Source: Bacteroidales bacterium
GTDB taxonomy: Bacteria; Bacteroidota; Bacteroidia; Bacteroidales; UBA932
DNA: 64,000 bases
Reading direction: 5' to 3'
Assembly (NCBI GenBank): GCA_017428725.1
Contig: JAFRQH010000003.1
Coordinates: forward strand, 62,001-126,000
The translations under genes and the position numbers were made by a program. How positions within the stretch are numbered: the stretch's first letter is position 1; every line of letters begins with the position of its first letter. Below are positions 34,610-43,760 of this stretch, one piece after another. The notes below the pieces were generated by a model that saw only the letters and a program-made list of their open reading frames with translations, was not told the origin of the DNA and did no database searches.

Positions 34610-36376
34610 CTATTTCCAACCCGGGTTCTGCTCCATCGGAGCGCCGGTGTTGAGGTCGATGATGTCCTGCGGGATCGGCCACAGATCCCACGCGATCGGG
34701 GTGCTGTAGGTCGGATAGTCCTGCCAGTACATCGCGTGGTCGTAGATGCGCTGCTTCCACACCTGCGGCTCCATCCGCAGGAAGGTGAACCAGCGGCCTT
34801 CCTCGAAGATCAACTCACGGATGCGCTCGTCCAGAATGACGTTGATGTCCATCTCGTCCGCCGTGAACATCGTGGAGCAGTTCGCGCGCGTACGGAGAGC
34901 GTTCACCGCAGCTGCCGCGCCGGCCTTGTCCCCGCTCCGGAGCTTGGCCTCGGCCAGCAACAGGTACGTCTCGGCCGAACGGATGGCATAGGCGTCGGAG
35001 GAGTAGTTCATATGGAACATATCGGTGTCGCGGTAGCTCCAGTCATCCAGCGGCTGGAGTTTGGCGAACATCGGGAAGTACTTGGAGATGTTGGCGGGAT
35101 TGGGGTCGAGCATCTCGCGCGTGACCGGCTTGTTGAACATGCTGTGCTTCTGGTCGAAGCAGATGAAATCGCGGCGCACGGTGACTTCCGCCTGGTAGCG
35201 GAGGTCGTCCGGATCCGTCCACACATCATAACCGGCATAGTTGGTCGGGCCGACCTCGGCGATGCCGAAACCGCCGACATAGGCGCTGAAGCTGCCGCCG
35301 TAGACCGGATGGGGGGTACCCTTCCAGGGACCTGCCGCAGCGCCCGGTTCCACATACTCCGGAGCCCAGTTCAGGTCGCGGGCGACCATGCCCATCTGCA
35401 TCACGGAGATCACGCTGCCGCCGTATTCGTCGCTCTGCTCGTAAGTCGGGGTCTCGATGACCCAGATGGCCTCGGTATTGCCTGCGCTGCGGTCGAAATT
35501 GCCGGCGGTGAACAGGTCGGAGACCACGGAGCCGTTCGGGAAGTAGGTCGGGATGCCGTGGTAGCTGCCGGCGTCCGCCGGGTTGGCGCGCACGCCGAAA
35601 CGCTTTGTCATCAGCGGGTGCAGGTCGATGACGCTCTGGGCGTAGTTCGCCGCCTTGGTGTAGCAATCCGACTTGCCGGTCAGCACGCCCATGGCCAGGT
35701 AGGCCTCGGCCAGCATATGACCGGCAGCGCCCTTGGCCACCTTGCCATCCATCGAAGGATAGTTGGCCAGGCCGTTATAGGCCAGCTCCAGCTCGTCGAT
35801 GGCGAACTGATAAGTCTCCTCGCGGGAAGCCCGGACATAGTCGTCGTGGTTGGCTTCGTCATACGCCTTCACGATCGGCACGCCGCCGAACAGCTCGCCC
35901 AGGCGCAGGTAGCACAGCCCGCGGAAGAAGTGGGCCTCGCCGCTGACATTGTTGCGGTGCTTCTCGTCCGCCCACTGGATCGTCTCGGACTCGCATCCGC
36001 GCAGGGCCAGGTTGGCGAAGCTCAGGACTTTGTAGAGCTCGCTCCAGACCTGGGAGATACTGCCGCTGGTCGTCGTCCAGTGGCCGGAACTGAAGTTCGA
36101 CCAGCCGACGCCGTTGCTGCGGAAATAAGGCTGGTCCATGATGTCCGTGCCGAAGTTCTTGTAGTGGAACATGATGTTCCATCCGGTGTTGGCGTACCAG
36201 TTGTAGAGGCTGCTATAGCACAACGTCAGCTGGTTAGTGATCTGGTCGCTGGTCTCGAAAGCGTTGTCTATGGTGTACATCGCCTTCGGATGCTCTTCCA
36301 GGAACAGGTTGTCGTTGCAAGCCTGCAGCATCATCAGCGCGGCTGCAAAAACGGAGATATAGTGAATCGCTTTCAT
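34610..36376 (-). CDS. SusD/RagB-like outer-membrane glycan-binding lipoprotein
   Basis: A 588-residue lipoprotein (lipobox LQAC, Cys20) with the RagB/SusD pattern: 'NDNLFLEEHPKAMYTIDNAF' at the start, a TPR-rich helical core ('FFRGLCYLRLGELFGGVPIV', 'AYLAMGVLTGKSDCYTKAANY') and the C-terminal 'ELIFEEGRWFTFLRM' motif. It forms the lid of the SusCD 'pedal-bin' importer and binds the oligosaccharide. Five bases behind susC. The ligand cannot be read from sequence, but the operon points to a rhamnose-containing pectin fragment. Confidence 0.95.
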   Translation of the reverse strand: MKAIHYISVFAAALMMLQACNDNLFLEEHPKAMYTIDNAFETSDQITNQLTLCYSSLYNWYANTGWNIMFHYKNFGTDIMDQPYFRSNGVGWSNFSSGHWTTTSGSISQVWSELYKVLSFANLALRGCESETIQWADEKHRNNVSGEAHFFRGLCYLRLGELFGGVPIVKAYDEANHDDYVRASREETYQFAIDELELAYNGLANYPSMDGKVAKGAAGHMLAEAYLAMGVLTGKSDCYTKAANYAQSVIDLHPLMTKRFGVRANPADAGSYHGIPTYFPNGSVVSDLFTAGNFDRSAGNTEAIWVIETPTYEQSDEYGGSVISVMQMGMVARDLNWAPEYVEPGAAAGPWKGTPHPVYGGSFSAYVGGFGIAEVGPTNYAGYDVWTDPDDLRYQAEVTVRRDFICFDQKHSMFNKPVTREMLDPNPANISKYFPMFAKLQPLDDWSYRDTDMFHMNYSSDAYAIRSAETYLLLAEAKLRSGDKAGAAAAVNALRTRANCSTMFTADEMDINVILDERIRELIFEEGRWFTFLRMEPQVWKQRIYDHAMYWQDYPTYSTPIAWDLWPIPQDIIDLNTGAPMEQNPGWK

Positions 36377-36381
36377 TGTCT

Positions 36382-39300
36382 TTAGAATTTGAGGTTGAGA
36401 CCGAACGTAACCGACCTGGGGAGCTGGGGCGAGGAATAGCTCCTGACCTCAGGATCGCTGAACTGCCACTCGGGAGCCCAGAAGAAGACGTTGGACGCCG
36501 AGACATAGAGGCGCAGGCCGCTGATGCCGACCTTGCCGATCAGGCGCGCCGGGAAGGAGTAGGACAGGTTGAGGTCCTGCAGGCGGATGAAGGTGTAGCG
36601 CTGCAGTGCCGTGAAACGGCTGTCCGTGTAGCTGTAGCTCGGATAGACATTGCTCCGGTTCTCCTGCGTCCAGTACGGGTGCTCGAGCGTGTTGTGGTAG
36701 AAGTAGGAATCCTCCGTCAGGTAGGCGCTGTTGTTGCGCGCAAAGCCATACTCGCCGCCGGCAAACACGCCGTTGAACAGCATGTAGAGGCTCAGGCCCT
36801 TCCAGGTGACCGTGTGGCTCATACTGAGGCGGAAATTCTCCTTGCTGAAGCCCAGGATCTTGCGGTCTTCGTCGGTCAGCTTGCCGTCCCCGTTGAGGTC
36901 CCGGTACTTGGCGTCGCCGGCCTTGGCGGTGAGGTTGCTCATGTAGTTCTCCTCGCCGGGCTGGACGATGCCGTCCCATACATAGCCGTAGATGGCGCCG
37001 AGGGACTTGCCGAGGAAGCGGCTGTTGGGGATGTCGTCTTCACCGTTGCCGTAGAGGTCGACCAGCTTGTTGCGGTTGAGCGAGAAGACGAGGGTGGATC
37101 CCCAGTACCAGTCCTGGTTGCGGATGATCGTGCCGTTGATGTTGGCCTCGATGCCCCAGTTGTCGATCCGGCCCATCGTGGCCTGCTGGGAGTCCATACC
37201 GGAACTCATCGGCGCGATGGTCCGCGAGAAGATCTGGTTGACGGTCTTGGACTTGTAGACGTTGACGTCGGCGGACAGGCGGCCGCGGAACATCGAGGTC
37301 TCGAAACCGCCGTTGAGGGAAGTGGTCTCCTCCCAGCCCAGGTCCGGGTTGCCGATGGAGTTGATCTTCTGGCCATAGGACACCTTGTTGTCAAAGTAAT
37401 AGATGTTGCGGCCGTTGCGGCCCATCGACACGGGAGACAGCGTACTGTAGGCCGAGATGGACTGGTTGCCGTTCTTTCCCCAGGAGAGCTTCAGCTTGAG
37501 GTCGTCCAGGAAGCTGACACCCTTCATGAAGTTCTCGCGGCCGAGGCTCCACGCCACACCCACGGACGGGAAGATACCCCACTTCTTGTTCTCGCCGAAC
37601 ACGGAGGCGCCGTCGCGGCGGACCGCCGCATTGAGGTGGTATTTGTCGGCGTAGGAGTAGTTCAGACGGGCCAGGTAACCGATGTTGGCCGTCCGGACGT
37701 TGGTGATGGAGTTGATCTTCTGGACCTCGGCGTTCGGGAGGCCGTACACGCCGAGGATCGTGTTGCCGACTCCGGTGAAATCGGATCCAGTCATCGTCTT
37801 GCCCTCGGAGACGGATTCATCCCGGGTGTAGACCAGGGTGGCATTGACGTAGTGCGCACCGAATGTCCGGTTGTAGGTCAGGATGTTGTCCAGGACCCAG
37901 GTGTTGGTCTTGCTCGAGGAGATGGAGCCGCTGGTGTTGATCAGCTGCTTGTTGTAGATCTCCTGCGTGTAACCGTCATCGCCGAAGTTGATGTCCGGGA
38001 AGTTGTTCTCGTGGGTGAAGGAAGTGCTCTCGGAATTCCGGCGGGTATAGGTGCCGGTGATGCGGTAGCTCAGGCCCTCGATCCAGGGGATCTTGACGTT
38101 GAGGAAGCCGCCCATCACCTGGCTGGAGCCCTTGGACTCGCTGTCCACGCCGTTGAAGGTGTTCCACAGCGGGTTGACAGTCGTGACTTCCTTGCCGTCG
38201 GGATATTTGCGCATGTTGCCGTTCTTGAGCTTCGGCTCGCCGAACGGGGACATCGTGACCGCCGTGCCGTAGGAAGGCCGCACGCCGTTGGAGCCGTTGA
38301 AGGCCAGGTTGGCGTTCGCACCGATCTCGATGTACTTGCTGACCTTGGTGCTGACCTTGATGTTCAAGGTGTTGCGCTTGTAGTTGTCGCCGTAGTAGGG
38401 ACCCTGCTGGTCCCAGTGGTTGAAGGACAGGTAGTAGTTGCTGTTGTCCGTGGCGCCGGAGAAGCTCAGGGTGTAGTTCTGCAGCACGCCGGTGCGGGTC
38501 ACGTAGTCCATCCAGTCGGTCAGGTTGCCGGAGTTGTAGTTGGCACGCTCCAGGTCGCTCATCCAGCTCGGATCGGCTTTCGGGTCGAGGCCGGAGCGGA
38601 GGTTCATCAGCTCCTTGTAGCCCTGTGCGCTGCGCATCCGCGGCTTGTAGCCCACGTTGCTCAGGCTCACGGACGGGGAGAACTCGATGACGGGCTTGCC
38701 CTTCTCGCCCCGCTTGGTGGTGATCATGATCACGCCGTTGGCGGCGCGGGTACCGTAGGAGGCCAGGGTGCTGGCGTCCTTCAGTACGGAGATGCTCTCG
38801 ATCGTCTGCACGTCGATGTCGTTGATGCTGCCGCTGAAGATGACGCCGTCCACGACCAGCAGCGGACTGGAGTTGCCGCCGATGGACCGCTGTCCGCGGA
38901 CTAGGATGGAAGGCGCGCTGCCGGCGTAGCCGTTCTGGGTGACATACACACCAGAAGCCGTACCGTTCAGCAGGTTGTAGGCGTTGGACGAAGAGACCAT
39001 CGCGAGCGGAGAATCCTTCATCTCCACCTTGGCCACGGAACCCGTGAAGTTCCTGCGGGTCGTCTCACCGTAGCCGATGACGACCACCTCTTCGAGGAGT
39101 TCCTTGTCCTCCTCCAGGACGACATCCACGCGGGAGCCCGTGACGGGGATTTCCGTGGTGAGATAGCCGATACAGGAGATGACGAGCGTGGCGTCGGATT
39201 CCACCGTCAGCGAGAAACGGCCGTCCGCGCCGCTGACAGTTCCATTGGTCGTTCCTTTCTCGAAAATGCCGGCACCCGGGACGGGCTGCCCTGAGGCATC

Positions 39301-39453
39301 CCGGACCGTGCCGGACACAGAGATTTTGGCAGCCTGCTCGGTCGGGTTTCCCGTCGGTGCGGCAGAAGCCTGCAAAGGACCGAAAGAAAGAAAACCGGCA
39401 GTAAGAATCAGGGCGAGGACGCCCCGCGTGAGTGTTGTTAATGTGGTTTTCAT
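36382..39453 (-). CDS. SusC/RagA-like TonB-dependent transporter
   Basis: A 1023-residue outer-membrane importer. The order is: signal peptide (~1-32), carboxypeptidase-D-like domain (~48-118, 'SGTVRDASGQPVPGAGIF'), TonB box and plug (~125-255, 'VVIGYGETTRRNFTGSV', 'ILVRGQRSIGGNSSPLLVVDG'), then a 22-strand barrel ending in 'RSVTFGLNLKF' with the usual terminal Phe. It imports oligosaccharides with SusD using TonB energy. First gene of the operon susC-susD-GH78-CE15-GH2, presumably activated by the HTCS at 24795. Confidence 0.96.
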   Translation of the reverse strand: MKTTLTTLTRGVLALILTAGFLSFGPLQASAAPTGNPTEQAAKISVSGTVRDASGQPVPGAGIFEKGTTNGTVSGADGRFSLTVESDATLVISCIGYLTTEIPVTGSRVDVVLEEDKELLEEVVVIGYGETTRRNFTGSVAKVEMKDSPLAMVSSSNAYNLLNGTASGVYVTQNGYAGSAPSILVRGQRSIGGNSSPLLVVDGVIFSGSINDIDVQTIESISVLKDASTLASYGTRAANGVIMITTKRGEKGKPVIEFSPSVSLSNVGYKPRMRSAQGYKELMNLRSGLDPKADPSWMSDLERANYNSGNLTDWMDYVTRTGVLQNYTLSFSGATDNSNYYLSFNHWDQQGPYYGDNYKRNTLNIKVSTKVSKYIEIGANANLAFNGSNGVRPSYGTAVTMSPFGEPKLKNGNMRKYPDGKEVTTVNPLWNTFNGVDSESKGSSQVMGGFLNVKIPWIEGLSYRITGTYTRRNSESTSFTHENNFPDINFGDDGYTQEIYNKQLINTSGSISSSKTNTWVLDNILTYNRTFGAHYVNATLVYTRDESVSEGKTMTGSDFTGVGNTILGVYGLPNAEVQKINSITNVRTANIGYLARLNYSYADKYHLNAAVRRDGASVFGENKKWGIFPSVGVAWSLGRENFMKGVSFLDDLKLKLSWGKNGNQSISAYSTLSPVSMGRNGRNIYYFDNKVSYGQKINSIGNPDLGWEETTSLNGGFETSMFRGRLSADVNVYKSKTVNQIFSRTIAPMSSGMDSQQATMGRIDNWGIEANINGTIIRNQDWYWGSTLVFSLNRNKLVDLYGNGEDDIPNSRFLGKSLGAIYGYVWDGIVQPGEENYMSNLTAKAGDAKYRDLNGDGKLTDEDRKILGFSKENFRLSMSHTVTWKGLSLYMLFNGVFAGGEYGFARNNSAYLTEDSYFYHNTLEHPYWTQENRSNVYPSYSYTDSRFTALQRYTFIRLQDLNLSYSFPARLIGKVGISGLRLYVSASNVFFWAPEWQFSDPEVRSYSSPQLPRSVTFGLNLKF

Positions 39454-39487
39454 CTTATATGGTTTAGAATGAATTTGGTTTCTTCTG

Positions 39488-39521
39488 CAATTTTACGAAT
39501 TTGGGAGCGCAAGGATGCAAA
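39488..39521 (-). promoter_or_regulatory. Possible susC promoter (TTTG-N22-TAAAATTG)
   Basis: On the minus strand TTTG (39518-39521) and TAAAATTG (39488-39495, one mismatch to TAnnTTTG) are 22 bases apart. A weak core promoter is expected for an HTCS-activated operon. Confidence 0.35.
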
Positions 39522-39564
39522 CTATCGTCTCAAAAAAAGAAACAATCCACTCAATCTATAAACG

Positions 39565-39593
39565 AGGCAGGCCCCGGAATCCGGGGCCTGCCT
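39565..39593. terminator. Hairpin between the patatin gene and the susC promoter
   Basis: A 13-bp perfect stem (39565-39577 with 39581-39593, GC-rich) with a three-base loop, 15 bases past the patatin stop on the minus strand. The T-tract is poor, but position and strength fit a terminator isolating the susC operon. Confidence 0.65.
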
Positions 39594-39607
39594 TCCGTCA
39601 GGATGTC

Positions 39608-42034
39608 TTAGAATACCAGTCCGAAGCCCAGCGTGGCGCCGAATCCGCGGTCCTGGCACCAGTGGAAACCGATCTGCAGCGGGCCCGCGACGGTCTTGCG
39701 GCCGAACTCCAGTCCTACGGCGGTCTCGCCGAAATACTGCTTGAACAGATCCTGGAAATAATAGCTGTTGCGCAGATGCGCGACCTGCAGGGACAGGTAG
39801 TTGACGTGGCTGAACTGCCAGCGGAGGTCCGCCCGGCCCATCAGGGAGAAGCGCTGCATCAGGTGGAACGAGGTCCCGTAGCCGAAGAACGGGATCTGGT
39901 ACTCCATGTAGCGTCCGGCCAGCGTGCCACCGGCGGTCACCACGTGCATCAGGTTCATCATCCCGTTATAGTGCGAATTCCACCCGGCATACACCATCGG
40001 CTGGAAGGTGAAACGCTCGCTCAGCGGTATCGCGGCCGTGGCGTCGAACAGCACGGTCGCATAGTGCGGGACAGGCCCCTCGAAGAAATCTTCGGGCAAG
40101 GTCTCGTAGTCCTCCAGGTACACGGAATAGCCGCCGAAGACATAACGGCCGTTGATCCCGCCGCGGATGCCCCGGGTCGGGAAATAGCCGTCGTCCAGCG
40201 TGTCCGCCCGGAGGGTCGCGAAGACGGAATGCCAGTTGCTCTTGAAGTCGTAGTCTTTCCACCAGATGATGGGGTCCAGGTAGTTCTCATAAGGCTCGAG
40301 GTCGAACGTATAGCCCATGCGGAAATTGCCGTAGATGAAGCGGGAATCCTCCAGATAGGCATCGAAGCGCGTGTTGATGGCCTTGATCTTGGCATCCAGT
40401 CCCATATCATGGTAGGTCAGGTTCAGATAGGAAGTCCTGGTGGAGATGCCGACCGTGGGCAGGTGGCGCAGCGGTTTGTAGGCGAAATCGAAGATGGCCG
40501 TGGCGTTGTTGCCGATCTTGAGCTCCGTGGTGAAACGGGGCCCGTAGAGCTTGCGCGTGTTCAGGCCCAGGCGCAGGCTGGCATAGACCACCTCGTCGTT
40601 GTCGACGTGCACGCCGGAGCTGAACTCGTGGGTCTGGCCTTTCTGGCATTCGAAGACCAGGGTATAGGGTTCCCCGCTCCCCTCCAGGCGGTAAGTCACT
40701 GACTCGAAGGCCCTGGTGCCGTAGATCATCGCGAGGATCCGCTCGACCTCTTCGCGATTGTAGTAGCCGTCGCGCTGCAGGAACAGCGGATCGATCAGGT
40801 ATTTCTGCTCATTCTCGGGGATGCCCTCGATGCGGATGTCGTGGACCAGCACATCCTGCCGGCCGATGTCGATGGCCGGCCGGCGCTTGCCCAGCGGGGC
40901 GGGCTCGCCCTGCACCCGGCGGAGGATGGCCGCGAAGGCCTCTTTGTTCTCCTTGGCCAGGGCATACCCCTGCTCGATGATGTCCGCTACGCTCTCGGAG
41001 TCGAAGGAGAGCATCGTGTAGCCGGGCAGCTCGTGCTGGAGCAGGATGTCCGTCCGCTCGCGGTTGATGGCCGCGGCGTCGGAGGACATCATCGTGATGT
41101 TCTGCTGCGCCAGGTTGGCCAGGGTGTTGAGGTCGGTCAGCGTGCGATGGACCGGCATCTCGGAGCCGATCACGATGTCCGCGCCCATCTCCCGGGCGAT
41201 GTCGACCGGGAAATTGTTGCGCGTGCCGCCGTCGGTCAGAACCATGTTGTCGATACGCACCGGCCGGAAATAGAGCGGGATGGCCATCGTGGAGCGCATC
41301 GCATCCACGATGTGGCCCTCGGTCCAGTTCTTCTCCTTCATCGAGACCATATCCGTGGCCACGCAGAAGAACGGGATCGGCATCCGGTCGAACTTGATCG
41401 AATCCTGGTATCCGACCGAGACGGAGCTCAGGGTATTGCGGACGTTGTATCCGAACAGGAAGCCGTCCGGCAGGCCGAGGCCGATCTTGTTCATCACCTC
41501 CTGGCCCATGTCGGAGGTACGCGTCTTGACTTTGGAGTAGGTCGCCTCGATCTGGAGCTGGCGCTTGACGCGCTCGCTCAGGCCCTCCTTCTCATAGTGG
41601 AAGGGGATGTCGATGAAGAAGCGCTCCTTGTTGCGGCGGACCCGGTAGGTAAGATAGTCGTCCGGCACGCGGTCCGACATCATCACGGCCCAGTCGATCG
41701 CCCGGACCAGCGAGTCCAGGTAATGCTCGCCGTAGCCGAAGGAATACAGGCCGGCCACCAGGCCGCCCATACTGGTCCCGCCGATCATATCGACCGGGAT
41801 TCCCAGCTCTTCCATATAACGCAGTACGCCAAGGTGCGCTAGGCCACGGGCACCGCCGCCGCCCAGCACCACGGCCACGGTGGGCCGGTACTGCCGGATC
41901 GAGTCCATCCGGGCTCGCATCCGGGTGATTGCGCGCGCATCCTCGGCGGGATCCACGCTCGGCATCACCAACCCTTCCTGGGCGAAGGCTGCCAGGGAGC
42001 AGCCCAGAAGAAGAATTGTCAAGAGTCTTTTCAT
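39608..42034 (-). CDS. Patatin-like phospholipase with POTRA and outer-membrane barrel (type Vd autotransporter-like)
   Basis: An 808-residue exported protein (signal peptide ~1-19). Residues ~50-330 are a patatin domain: oxyanion loop 'GGGGARGLAHLG', nucleophile Ser88 in 'GGTSMGG' and Asp268 in 'LTDGGTRNNFP'. A POTRA-like segment follows (~395-475, 'DVLVHDIRIEGIPENEQKYL'), then a beta-rich C-terminal barrel (~485-808) ending in 'GATLGFGLVF'. This is the layout of PlpD/FplA type Vd secretion proteins, where the barrel exports or anchors the lipase. Its ATG overlaps the GH27 stop by one base, so it is translated after GH27. Function probably lipid hydrolysis at the surface; the link to sugar degradation is unclear. 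Confidence 0.85.
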   Translation of the reverse strand: MKRLLTILLLGCSLAAFAQEGLVMPSVDPAEDARAITRMRARMDSIRQYRPTVAVVLGGGGARGLAHLGVLRYMEELGIPVDMIGGTSMGGLVAGLYSFGYGEHYLDSLVRAIDWAVMMSDRVPDDYLTYRVRRNKERFFIDIPFHYEKEGLSERVKRQLQIEATYSKVKTRTSDMGQEVMNKIGLGLPDGFLFGYNVRNTLSSVSVGYQDSIKFDRMPIPFFCVATDMVSMKEKNWTEGHIVDAMRSTMAIPLYFRPVRIDNMVLTDGGTRNNFPVDIAREMGADIVIGSEMPVHRTLTDLNTLANLAQQNITMMSSDAAAINRERTDILLQHELPGYTMLSFDSESVADIIEQGYALAKENKEAFAAILRRVQGEPAPLGKRRPAIDIGRQDVLVHDIRIEGIPENEQKYLIDPLFLQRDGYYNREEVERILAMIYGTRAFESVTYRLEGSGEPYTLVFECQKGQTHEFSSGVHVDNDEVVYASLRLGLNTRKLYGPRFTTELKIGNNATAIFDFAYKPLRHLPTVGISTRTSYLNLTYHDMGLDAKIKAINTRFDAYLEDSRFIYGNFRMGYTFDLEPYENYLDPIIWWKDYDFKSNWHSVFATLRADTLDDGYFPTRGIRGGINGRYVFGGYSVYLEDYETLPEDFFEGPVPHYATVLFDATAAIPLSERFTFQPMVYAGWNSHYNGMMNLMHVVTAGGTLAGRYMEYQIPFFGYGTSFHLMQRFSLMGRADLRWQFSHVNYLSLQVAHLRNSYYFQDLFKQYFGETAVGLEFGRKTVAGPLQIGFHWCQDRGFGATLGFGLVF

Positions 42035-43665
42035 CAGTCAGCAGAAACAGGTTGAATATCCATATAGTCAATATCAGGCATGGCGCCGCGGTCGTTGGCC
42101 AGGCGGACCACGTTGGTCCCGGGCTCCAGGCGCACGTCCACGGCGACGTCCTGCCAGTCCGGTGCGGCGGGCACCTCCACGACACAGGCCGGCCCGGCAC
42201 CGACGGACAGGTAGATGGTCCGCTTGTCCGGCGCGAGGCAGCGCAGCGTCAGGCGGTAAGCGCCGCCCCCGGCGGAACGGACGTCCCGCCACTGCAGGTC
42301 GTTGGTGGGCTTGTAGCCCAACTGGGTCACGGCCATCCGGCCGGAACAGGCATCCACGGGCGTGTACGTGGCGGTACGGAAGGCCACGTTGTTGTAGAGC
42401 TCCTGATAGTCGCTCAGCCAGGCGGTCTCGGCTTCGTAGCGGCGGCGCTCCAGCCGACGCTCGGCAGTCAACTTATATATGCGCGTGCCGTGCGCAGGCA
42501 CGTCCGCCTCCAGCCGGCCGGTCACGCTGCCGGCATCCGCACGCGCGAAGAGGTCGCGCACGGCCACGGTGCCGGCGAGCTCCAGCTCGGAGAGGTCGAT
42601 CCCGATCCGCGCCGGCTCCTCGGAAGGGTTGAAGAACGCCACGGCGCGCGTGAGCCCGAAGCGCTCCTCGATGTCCTTGACCAGCACGTAGGTGCTGCCT
42701 TCGTGGGCGGCGACATAGGCCTGCAGGCCCAGCGGGTCCTGGTCCAGGGCGATCAGTTCCCGGTTGGACAGCAGGTCCAGCGTCTCGGGGCGCAGCGTGG
42801 TGAGGTCGCAGCCGATCAGCAGCGGCGAGGCCATGATGCACCACAGGCCGAAGTGCGTGCGGTCCTCCTCGGGGCTCAGCGCGCGGCCGACCTCGAGCAT
42901 GTCCATGTCATTGTAGTGGCCGCCGCCGGCATAGGCGGACAGGTAGAGGCTCTGCAGGATGATGCTCCGCAGGGACCACCAGCGGTCCGTGATGTCGTGG
43001 GAGATGCGCCAGGAGGTGGCTACGTCCCGCACCCACACGCCCGGGAAATCCCAGCGGCAGACATTCAGGCGCACGTCCTTGCGGCCCGTGGCGTCGATGG
43101 CCCGCCGGATGGCGGTGTAGCGCTCCTGCGGGTCCAGGGCCAGGCGGTCGGTGTTCTGCGGGGCGTTGCCGCCGCAGAAATCCACCTTGATGAAGTCGAA
43201 TCCAAGCTCCTTGAAGAAGTAGTCGGCATCCTGCTGGTCGTGGCCGTAGAAGCCCACGCCGCGGGCGATGGAGTCGCGGTCGTAGTAGTTCCCGCAGGTG
43301 TTGGTGCCGGCATCGCTGTAGATGCCGGCCTTGAGGCCCAGGCCGTGGATGTGGTCCACCACCTGCTTCATCCCGCCGGGGAAACGCGTGGGGTGGATCA
43401 GCAGCTGGCCGCTCGCGGCGTCCCGGCCGCCGAAATAGCCGTCGTCGATGTTGATGTGGTTGTAGCCGGCGTCCTTGAGGCCGGTCGCGACCATCGCGTC
43501 CGCCTGGCTCATGATGAGCGAGTCGGAGATGTGGACGCGGTAGGTGTTCCAGGAGCTCCACCCCATCGTGGGGAGGACCAGACCCTCCGGAGCGCCCGCC
43601 TGGCGGGACGGGACGCAGGCGGACAGGAGCAGGAGCGACAGCAGGGAAATCGACAATTTGTTCAT
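42034..43665 (-). CDS. Alpha-galactosidase lipoprotein (GH27) with C-terminal carbohydrate-binding domain
   Basis: A 543-residue lipoprotein (lipobox LLSAC, Cys17). The GH27 barrel begins 'PTMGWSSWNTYRVHIS'; nucleophile Asp162 is in 'GFDFIKVDFCGG' and the acid/base Asp224 in 'TSWRISHDITD'. A beta-sandwich domain follows the barrel, and the last ~130 residues ('RYEAETAWLSD' ... 'MPDIDYMDIQPV') look like a CBM6/35 module. It should release alpha-linked galactose (or an alpha-galactoside-like sugar). The start at 43665 is used rather than a GTG nine bases upstream. Divergent from the GH29-GH97 pair. Confidence 0.9.
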   Translation of the reverse strand: MNKLSISLLSLLLLSACVPSRQAGAPEGLVLPTMGWSSWNTYRVHISDSLIMSQADAMVATGLKDAGYNHINIDDGYFGGRDAASGQLLIHPTRFPGGMKQVVDHIHGLGLKAGIYSDAGTNTCGNYYDRDSIARGVGFYGHDQQDADYFFKELGFDFIKVDFCGGNAPQNTDRLALDPQERYTAIRRAIDATGRKDVRLNVCRWDFPGVWVRDVATSWRISHDITDRWWSLRSIILQSLYLSAYAGGGHYNDMDMLEVGRALSPEEDRTHFGLWCIMASPLLIGCDLTTLRPETLDLLSNRELIALDQDPLGLQAYVAAHEGSTYVLVKDIEERFGLTRAVAFFNPSEEPARIGIDLSELELAGTVAVRDLFARADAGSVTGRLEADVPAHGTRIYKLTAERRLERRRYEAETAWLSDYQELYNNVAFRTATYTPVDACSGRMAVTQLGYKPTNDLQWRDVRSAGGGAYRLTLRCLAPDKRTIYLSVGAGPACVVEVPAAPDWQDVAVDVRLEPGTNVVRLANDRGAMPDIDYMDIQPVSAD

Positions 43666-43671
43666 ATTACA

Positions 43672-43679
43672 CAAATATA
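43672..43679 (-). promoter_or_regulatory. -7 element for GH27, near-leaderless
   Basis: Reads TATATTTG on the minus strand; only six bases separate it from the ATG at 43665. No good -33 partner. Confidence 0.45.
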
Positions 43680-43711
43680 ACGGAAATCTGCTGAAAAAAG
43701 CACGTTCGAGA

Positions 43712-43742
43712 TTGCAGAACGCACCCTTTTTTCGTATTTTTA
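43712..43742 (+). promoter_or_regulatory. Probable promoter for GH29-GH97 (TTG-N20-TATTTTTA)
   Basis: TTG at 43712-43714, then TATTTTTA at 43735-43742 (one mismatch in the last base), spaced by 20; ATG 18 bases later. Confidence 0.45.
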
Positions 43743-43760
43743 CGCAAAACTAATCACATC

